From: Candidatus Pelagibacter sp.
GTDB taxonomy: Bacteria; Pseudomonadota; Alphaproteobacteria; Pelagibacterales; Pelagibacteraceae
Direction of reading: 5' to 3'
Assembly (NCBI GenBank): GCA_028222435.1
Contig: JAOIST010000014.1
Location: 1-10,508, forward strand
Length of the DNA: 10,508 nt
Under the pieces are notes generated by a model. The model had not been told where the DNA came from and searched no databases. It worked only from the letters and a program-made list of their open reading frames with translations. The number at the start of each line of letters is the position of its first letter. Position 1 is the stretch's first letter. The translations under genes were made by a program, and so were the position numbers. This document shows, piece by piece, positions 5,657 to 10,508 of this stretch.

Positions 5657-8140
5657 ATGATAAGTGGTATTTATAAAAGAATAATTACAGATTTTTCAAA
5701 AATAACGCTGCTTTTTCTGTCGGCTTTAATCGTTTTCTCACTTTACCAATCTAAAAACTTTAATTTAGATGCATCATCAGACGCACTCTTACTCGAAGGA
5801 GACCCTGATCTTAAATATCTAAGAGAAGTAAATAAGACCTACGGTACTAAAGATTTTTTAGTATTGACATATTCCCCTATTAATAAATTTACAAATAAAG
5901 AAACAATTCTCAATCTTCAACTTCTTAAATCAAAAATTGAAAAACTATCTTGGGTAGATAGTGTAATGACTATAATTGATGTACCTTTGTTAAAAAGCAC
6001 AGATGAAAATTTATTAGACAGACTTAAAAATTACAAAACATTGGCTTATCCAGAGATTGATAGGGAAAGAGGTTTCGAAGAAATCATAAATAGTCCCATT
6101 TATAAAAATTATGTCATCAGCGAAGATGGTAAAACATCAGGTATTGTTGTTTATTTAAAAAAAGACGAGAGATTGGAAGAATATATTCAAATTAAAGATA
6201 AATATTTTAATCAATCTATTGAGTCTGGGTTATCAAAAGAAGAAAAGGTTAATTATAAAAAATTTATTAAAGAATACGAGGATTATAAAAATTTATATAA
6301 TATTAGAAACCATCAAAACATAACTGAAATAAGAGACGTAATTAATAAATATGGAGAGAATGCTAAAATTCACTTGGGCGGTATTCCAATGATTGCTGAC
6401 GATATGATGAGTTATATTAAAAATGATATAATAATTTTTGGTATAGGGGTTTTCATTTTTATTGTTTTAACTCTTTGGTTTATTTTCAGGAATTTAAAAT
6501 GGGTATTAATGCCGTTATTAGGATGCTCAACATCAGTAATAATAATGATTGGTTTATTAGGATTGATCGGTTGGAAAGTGACAGTAATTTCATCTAATTT
6601 TATTGCATTAATGCTTATTTTGAATATGGCAATGAACATTCATTTAACTGTAAGATTTTTGCAATTAAAAAAAGAATTCCCTGAACTGACAAAGAGCGAA
6701 TGTATTTATGAAGCAAGTAAAAAAATGATGCTTCCAATACTTTACACGGCTCTCACTACAATATGTGCATTTTTATCATTAGTTTTTAGTGGGATTAAAC
6801 CAATAATAGATTTTGGATGGATGATGACTTTGGGATTAATAGTTTCGTTTTTAGTAACATTTTTATTATTGCCGTCTTTAATAAGTTTGCTTTCTTCAGA
6901 AAATGAAATAGGTCTTAAAGACTCTGAAAAATCTGTTATTACTTCTACGTTAGCTTCCTTTACTAAAAAAAATAAAATTATAATTTATGGATCCACTTTT
7001 TTAATAATTATTTTAAGTGTTATTGGAATATTAAAACTTGAAGTAGAAAACAGTTTTATAAATTATTTTGATAAAGATACTGAAATTTATAAAGGAATGA
7101 AAAAAATTGATGAAAAATTAGGTGGAACAACTCCATTAAATATTATTCTAAAATTTCCATCAAAGATAAAAGAAATAAGTGGCGAAGAAGATGAATTTGA
7201 TGAGTGGGAAGAAGAAAATGAGGATAATGAAAAAGATAAGTCTAAGTATTGGTTCACAAGAGATAAAATGGATAAAATTATTAAAGTCCATGATTATTTA
7301 GATTCCTTGCCAGAAATTGGAAAAGTTTTATCATTTGGTTCTATTTTAAGAGTAGCAGAGGATTTAAATAACAAAGAACTGCAAAGTTTAGAAATTGCAG
7401 TCTTATATAGCAAAATACCCGAAGAAATAAAAAAAGAAATAATATCACCTTATATATCTGTAAAAAATGACGAAGCTAGGATCAGTATTAGAATTAAAGA
7501 TTCGTTAAAAGAACTAAAAAGAAATGATTTAATAAATAAAATTAATTTTGAATTAAACGATAAAATAGGTTTAGAAAAAAATGAATACAAATTAACAGGT
7601 GTTCTAATTTTATTTAATAATTTATTGCAAAGTTTATTTAAATCTCAAATACTCACATTAGGCATTGTGATTTTTGGAATTTTTTTAATGTTTTTTATTT
7701 TATTTAGAAACGTTATTCTCTCCCTCATAGGTGTGGTGCCTAACTTTATAGCAGCCTTTTTTATTCTTGGAATAATAGGCTTGCTTGGCATTCCATTGGA
7801 TATGATGACTATAACTATAGCAGCTATAACAATTGGAATTGCAGTAGATAATAGCATTCATTACATTTATAGATTTAGAGAAGAATTTAAAAAAATTAAA
7901 GATTATGATAAAACTTTAGACAGATGTCACGGTACCGTTGGTATAGCAATTCTAAACACATCTATCACCATCGTTTTTGGTTTTTCAATTTTAATCTTGT
8001 CTAATTTTATTCCTACTATTTACTTTGGTTTTTTCACTGGTGTTGCAATGTTATTAGCAATGATTTCAGTTTTAACTTTGTTGCCAAAATTAATTCTTAC
8101 TTACAAACCCTTTGGTGAAGAAATCAATAATTCTAATTAA
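5657..8140 (+). CDS. RND-superfamily exporter, MMPL-like, 12 transmembrane segments
   Basis: An 827-aa inner-membrane protein with the duplicated 1+5 plan of RND transporters. By eye, TM1 is about 15-31, followed by a periplasmic loop (32-256) and TM2-6 (257-278, 283-304, 309-330, 357-378, 385-411). TM7 is 440-460, followed by a second loop (461-662) and TM8-12 (663-683, 686-709, 714-733, 762-782, 787-813). In TM10 the stretch GIAVDNSIHYIYRFREEF (727-744) is typical of MMPL/'predicted exporter' RND proteins and contains Asp731, a candidate proton-relay residue. The equivalent TM4 stretch, NMAMNIHLTVRF, has Ala325 there instead. Residues 509-528 form a strongly acidic insert. No membrane-fusion or outer-membrane partner gene is nearby, so lipid or hydrophobic-substrate export is more likely than a tripartite drug pump; the substrate is unknown. 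The stop shares one base with the cvpA start. Confidence 0.85.
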   Translation: MISGIYKRIITDFSKITLLFLSALIVFSLYQSKNFNLDASSDALLLEGDPDLKYLREVNKTYGTKDFLVLTYSPINKFTNKETILNLQLLKSKIEKLSWVDSVMTIIDVPLLKSTDENLLDRLKNYKTLAYPEIDRERGFEEIINSPIYKNYVISEDGKTSGIVVYLKKDERLEEYIQIKDKYFNQSIESGLSKEEKVNYKKFIKEYEDYKNLYNIRNHQNITEIRDVINKYGENAKIHLGGIPMIADDMMSYIKNDIIIFGIGVFIFIVLTLWFIFRNLKWVLMPLLGCSTSVIIMIGLLGLIGWKVTVISSNFIALMLILNMAMNIHLTVRFLQLKKEFPELTKSECIYEASKKMMLPILYTALTTICAFLSLVFSGIKPIIDFGWMMTLGLIVSFLVTFLLLPSLISLLSSENEIGLKDSEKSVITSTLASFTKKNKIIIYGSTFLIIILSVIGILKLEVENSFINYFDKDTEIYKGMKKIDEKLGGTTPLNIILKFPSKIKEISGEEDEFDEWEEENEDNEKDKSKYWFTRDKMDKIIKVHDYLDSLPEIGKVLSFGSILRVAEDLNNKELQSLEIAVLYSKIPEEIKKEIISPYISVKNDEARISIRIKDSLKELKRNDLINKINFELNDKIGLEKNEYKLTGVLILFNNLLQSLFKSQILTLGIVIFGIFLMFFILFRNVILSLIGVVPNFIAAFFILGIIGLLGIPLDMMTITIAAITIGIAVDNSIHYIYRFREEFKKIKDYDKTLDRCHGTVGIAILNTSITIVFGFSILILSNFIPTIYFGFFTGVAMLLAMISVLTLLPKLILTYKPFGEEINNSN

Positions 8141-8685
8141 TGTCAGATTTATTAAAAAATTTTATTGAAGGAGTTAATTTATTAGATATCTTTTTTTTAA
8201 TAATTCTTATCTACAATGTAATTCAGTGCTTATTAAAAGGTTTTTCTTTAAGCTTAATTTCGTCTATAAAGTGGGTTCTATCTACTGTAATAACAATTAT
8301 TCTAGTCCCAAAATTACAACCGCTAGTAAGTGATTATGTGCAGTCAGAATTTATTAATAACCTGGGCCTAGGAATAGCAATTTTTATTTTTACTCTTTTT
8401 GTAACTATTTTAATTGGAAAAACTTTAAGTAAAACTGTGACATGGACTGGAGTTGGTTCAATAGATAAAATATTTGGATTTTTATTCGGTTTTTTTAAAG
8501 GTTACGTTGTGTGTATTTGTTTGTTTTCTATCTTTAATTGGTTTTATCCTTACCAAAATTGGGGTATACAAGCAGAAAATGCGATCTCATTTAATTTAAT
8601 AATAAAAGGTAGCGAAATATTAATAGAAGAATTTCCTTCTAGTGAAGATTTTATAAACACAAAAGAAAAAATTGAAAAAATTTAA
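8140..8685 (+). CDS. cvpA: CvpA family inner-membrane protein
   Basis: A 181-aa protein with four hydrophobic segments at about 13-33, 37-58, 73-96 and 108-134, the CvpA (colicin V production) plan. The stretch GSIDKIFGFLFGFFKGYVV (107-125) matches the family's G.lDr..G...G..rG motif in the fourth segment. CvpA was first linked to colicin V production and lies upstream of purF in many proteobacteria; its general role is still poorly defined, with reports of effects on envelope stress tolerance. The ATG overlaps the stop of the RND gene (TAATG), and its last 14 nt overlap purF, so all three are probably translated from one message. The polar C-terminal tail beyond residue 135 is predicted to be non-membrane. 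Confidence 0.88.
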   Translation: MSDLLKNFIEGVNLLDIFFLIILIYNVIQCLLKGFSLSLISSIKWVLSTVITIILVPKLQPLVSDYVQSEFINNLGLGIAIFIFTLFVTILIGKTLSKTVTWTGVGSIDKIFGFLFGFFKGYVVCICLFSIFNWFYPYQNWGIQAENAISFNLIIKGSEILIEEFPSSEDFINTKEKIEKI

Positions 8686-10123
8686 ATCAGATAAATTAAG
8701 AGAAGAATGTGGCGTTTTTGGAATATCAAACTATGAAGATGCATCTGCACTAGTGGCCCTTGGATTGCATGCTTTACAACACAGAGGTCAAGAGGGTTGC
8801 GGTATTGTTTCTTTTGATGGTAAAAACTATCATTCTGAAAAACGGCAAGGATTAGTTGGCGATCATTTTACCGACCCTAAAACTTTAAAAAAACTGCCTG
8901 GTAAATTTGCTATTGGACACAATAGATATTCAACAACAGGTGAAACATCGTTAAGAAATATTCAGCCTTTTTTTGCTGATTTGCATATGGGAGGTTTAAG
9001 TATTGCACATAATGGTAATCTTACAAATGCATTGCTGCTAAGAGAAACATTAGTTAAAGAAGGCGCAATTTTTAGAACTACTAGTGATACTGAAACAATT
9101 GTCCAGTTAATTGCAAAATCAAAAAGAGAGAAATTTATAGATAAATTTATTGATACATTATTTCAAATTCAAGGTGGATATTCTCTTATCTTAATGACAA
9201 ATAAAAAATTAGTTGGCGCAAGAGATCCGTTTGGTATTAGACCTTTGGTAATTGGTAGATTAAAAAACTCCTATATTATTGCATCAGAAACATGTGCGCT
9301 AGATATTGTTGGGGCAACTTTTGTCAGAGAAGTTGAAAACGGTGAAATAGTAATTATAGAAGATAGTATATTGAAATCAATTAAACCTTTTCCAAAAATG
9401 AAAGCCAGGCCATGTATCTTTGAATATATATATTTTGCTAGGCCAGATAGTTTAATTAACAACAAATGCGCATATGAGTATAGAAAAAGTTTAGGCCAGG
9501 AATTAGCAAAAGAAAATGATGTAATCGCCGATTTAGTAGTCCCTGTTCCTGACTCTGGCGTTCCAGCTGCGTTAGGATATGCAGAAAAAGCAAATAAAAA
9601 ATTTGAACTAGGCTTGATTAGAAATCACTATGTGGGAAGAACTTTTATTGAACCAACGCAAAATATTAGAAGCCTAGGTGTTAAGTTAAAATTAAGTTCA
9701 ACAAAATCTATAGTTAAAAACAAATCAATTATTCTAATAGATGACTCTTTGGTAAGAGGAACAACTTGTCATAAGATAGTTAAAATGCTTTATGAGTCGG
9801 GTGCAAAGGAAGTCCATGTGAGAATAGCATGTCCAGAAATAAAATTTCCTGATTTTTATGGTGTTGATATGCCCACAAAAGAGGAGTTATTAGCTCATAA
9901 CAAAAGCAATAGTCAAATGTGTAATTATATTAATGCAAAAAGCCTAAAATTTTTAAGTTTGGAGGGACTATATAAGGCTCTTATAGGTGAAAAAAGAAAT
10001 ACTACTTACCCTCAGTTTAGTGACCATTATTTCACGGGAGATTATCCAGTAAAACCGTCTGATAACTTAATGGGATTAAAAGTTAAACAATTGTCTCTAT
10101 TAAGCGTAAAATCAAACAATTAA
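8672..10123 (+). CDS. purF: amidophosphoribosyltransferase
   Basis: PurF makes 5-phosphoribosylamine from PRPP and glutamine, the first committed step of purine synthesis, in the cytoplasm. The 483 aa comprise an N-terminal Ntn glutaminase domain and a C-terminal phosphoribosyltransferase domain. The glutaminase nucleophile would be Cys13 (EECGVFGI) after removal of a 12-residue propeptide. Glutamine-site motifs are HNRYSTTG (83-90), HNGN (113-116) and TSDTE (137-141). The PRPP motif is IILIDDSLVRGTT (353-365). Only one of the four Fe-S cluster cysteines of Bacillus-type PurF is recognisable (Cys248 in PCIFEYIYF). The other positions read PDFYG and FSDHYFTGDYP. The start codon is TTG: an in-frame stop at 8654-8656 lies 15 nt upstream and no ATG or GTG intervenes before Cys13. 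It overlaps cvpA by 14 nt and shares TTAA with the convergent gene at its stop. Confidence 0.97.
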   Translation: MKKFKSDKLREECGVFGISNYEDASALVALGLHALQHRGQEGCGIVSFDGKNYHSEKRQGLVGDHFTDPKTLKKLPGKFAIGHNRYSTTGETSLRNIQPFFADLHMGGLSIAHNGNLTNALLLRETLVKEGAIFRTTSDTETIVQLIAKSKREKFIDKFIDTLFQIQGGYSLILMTNKKLVGARDPFGIRPLVIGRLKNSYIIASETCALDIVGATFVREVENGEIVIIEDSILKSIKPFPKMKARPCIFEYIYFARPDSLINNKCAYEYRKSLGQELAKENDVIADLVVPVPDSGVPAALGYAEKANKKFELGLIRNHYVGRTFIEPTQNIRSLGVKLKLSSTKSIVKNKSIILIDDSLVRGTTCHKIVKMLYESGAKEVHVRIACPEIKFPDFYGVDMPTKEELLAHNKSNSQMCNYINAKSLKFLSLEGLYKALIGEKRNTTYPQFSDHYFTGDYPVKPSDNLMGLKVKQLSLLSVKSNN

Positions 10124-10508
10124 TTTACTACAGAAACCTTATTTTTTTTATCTAGAAATATTAGAACTTTATTAACAATAATTGGTTTTGAGGTAATTTT
10201 TGCAGGTAATTTATTAATTTCGGATAAATCTCCATTAACATTGAATTTCAAAATATATGAATTTTTTAAGAAAATAAATAATTGATTGTTCATAAATATT
10301 AAATCATGAAATTCGACTTTTTTTTTATCTATATCAAGAAAATTTGATATTCTTTCATTGATATCATAAGAGTATAAAATCTTTTCTGTGTTTAGGTCCA
10401 TGGATATTAAAAAATTATTATCAATAGAATATAAAACATTATCAAGTACTATAGGTCTTAGTATTGATGAAAAATCCTTTTTTATAACAACGGCACCAGA
10501 TAATAAAT
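10120..10508 (-). CDS. BamB-like PQQ beta-propeller repeat protein, C-terminal part (5' end outside window)
   Basis: The minus-strand frame is open from the right edge to a TAA at 10122-10120, about 129 visible residues. It therefore continues beyond the window and the ATG at 10401 is internal. The sequence shows repeating propeller-blade features. RPIVLDNVLYSIDNN, then FLISMDLNTEKILYSYDI, follows the pattern P.V.....Y..d....L.a.D..TG..lWs of PQQ/BamB-type blades. A second unit runs LIFMNNQLFIFLKNSYILKFNVNGD, and a third PIIVNKVLIFLDKKNKVSVVN ends the protein. BamB is the outer-membrane lipoprotein that binds BamA in beta-barrel assembly. Neither the lipoprotein signal nor most blades are visible, so the gene symbol is withheld. 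It overlaps purF by 4 nt tail to tail. Confidence 0.6.
   Translation of the reverse strand, partial: LLSGAVVIKKDFSSILRPIVLDNVLYSIDNNFLISMDLNTEKILYSYDINERISNFLDIDKKKVEFHDLIFMNNQLFIFLKNSYILKFNVNGDLSEINKLPAKITSKPIIVNKVLIFLDKKNKVSVVN

Noticed and set aside
10086..10125. ACAATT/AATTGT repeats near the purF stop as a terminator
   Set aside because: The arms are only six A/T-rich bases, with no GC-rich stem and no T tract. Such matches are expected by chance.
1..10508. Search for tRNA, rRNA, CRISPR arrays, insertion sequences, toxin-antitoxin or defence genes
   Set aside because: No cloverleaf, spaced repeats, terminal inverted repeats or transposase motifs were seen. The largest gene-free stretch is 103 bp, leaving no room for hidden elements.

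Overview
The window is a compact, very AT-rich bacterial chromosome segment carrying housekeeping genes with almost no spare DNA. Very low GC, overlapping or nearly abutting genes, few Shine-Dalgarno sequences and an alphaproteobacterial style of gene order (fabD-fabG-acpP near gmk and rsmA; rpsF-rpsR-rplI-dnaB leading to cvpA-purF) point to a streamlined marine alphaproteobacterium of the SAR11/Pelagibacter type. That assignment is inferred from gene content and base composition; I have not compared the sequence with any database.

Layout. Positions 1-395 (+) hold the 3' end of rsmA (16S rRNA dimethyltransferase). A minus-strand run follows, transcribed right to left: fabD (2942-2001), fabG (2017-1286), acpP (1235-996) and gmk (969-370). 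It combines the start of type II fatty acid synthesis with guanylate kinase. A 103-bp divergent intergenic region (2943-3045) separates it from a plus-strand run: rpsF, rpsR and rplI (ribosomal proteins bS6, bS18, bL9), a probable intrinsic terminator, dnaB (replicative helicase), a 12-TM RND/MMPL-type exporter, cvpA and purF. At the right edge a minus-strand gene runs out of the window. It looks like the C-terminal part of a BamB-like beta-propeller protein, and it meets purF tail to tail with interlocked stop codons.

How the genes relate. FabD loads malonyl onto the AcpP carrier and FabG carries out the first reduction of the elongation cycle. Gmk supplies GDP, and PurF catalyses the first committed step of the purine pathway that feeds it. 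The ribosomal proteins and DnaB form a translation/replication block. The RND protein and CvpA are inner-membrane proteins, joined by a one-base stop/start overlap.

What stands out. I see no mobile element, CRISPR array, RNA gene or defence system, and I do not claim a new system. The least ordinary items are: the RND exporter between dnaB and cvpA, with an acidic insert in its second periplasmic loop and an aspartate in TM10 that TM4 lacks; acpP followed directly by gmk with no fabF; a forced TTG start in purF, together with a PurF that keeps a propeptide but lacks most Fe-S ligands; and a 9-base DnaA-box-like site next to a terminator just upstream of dnaB.
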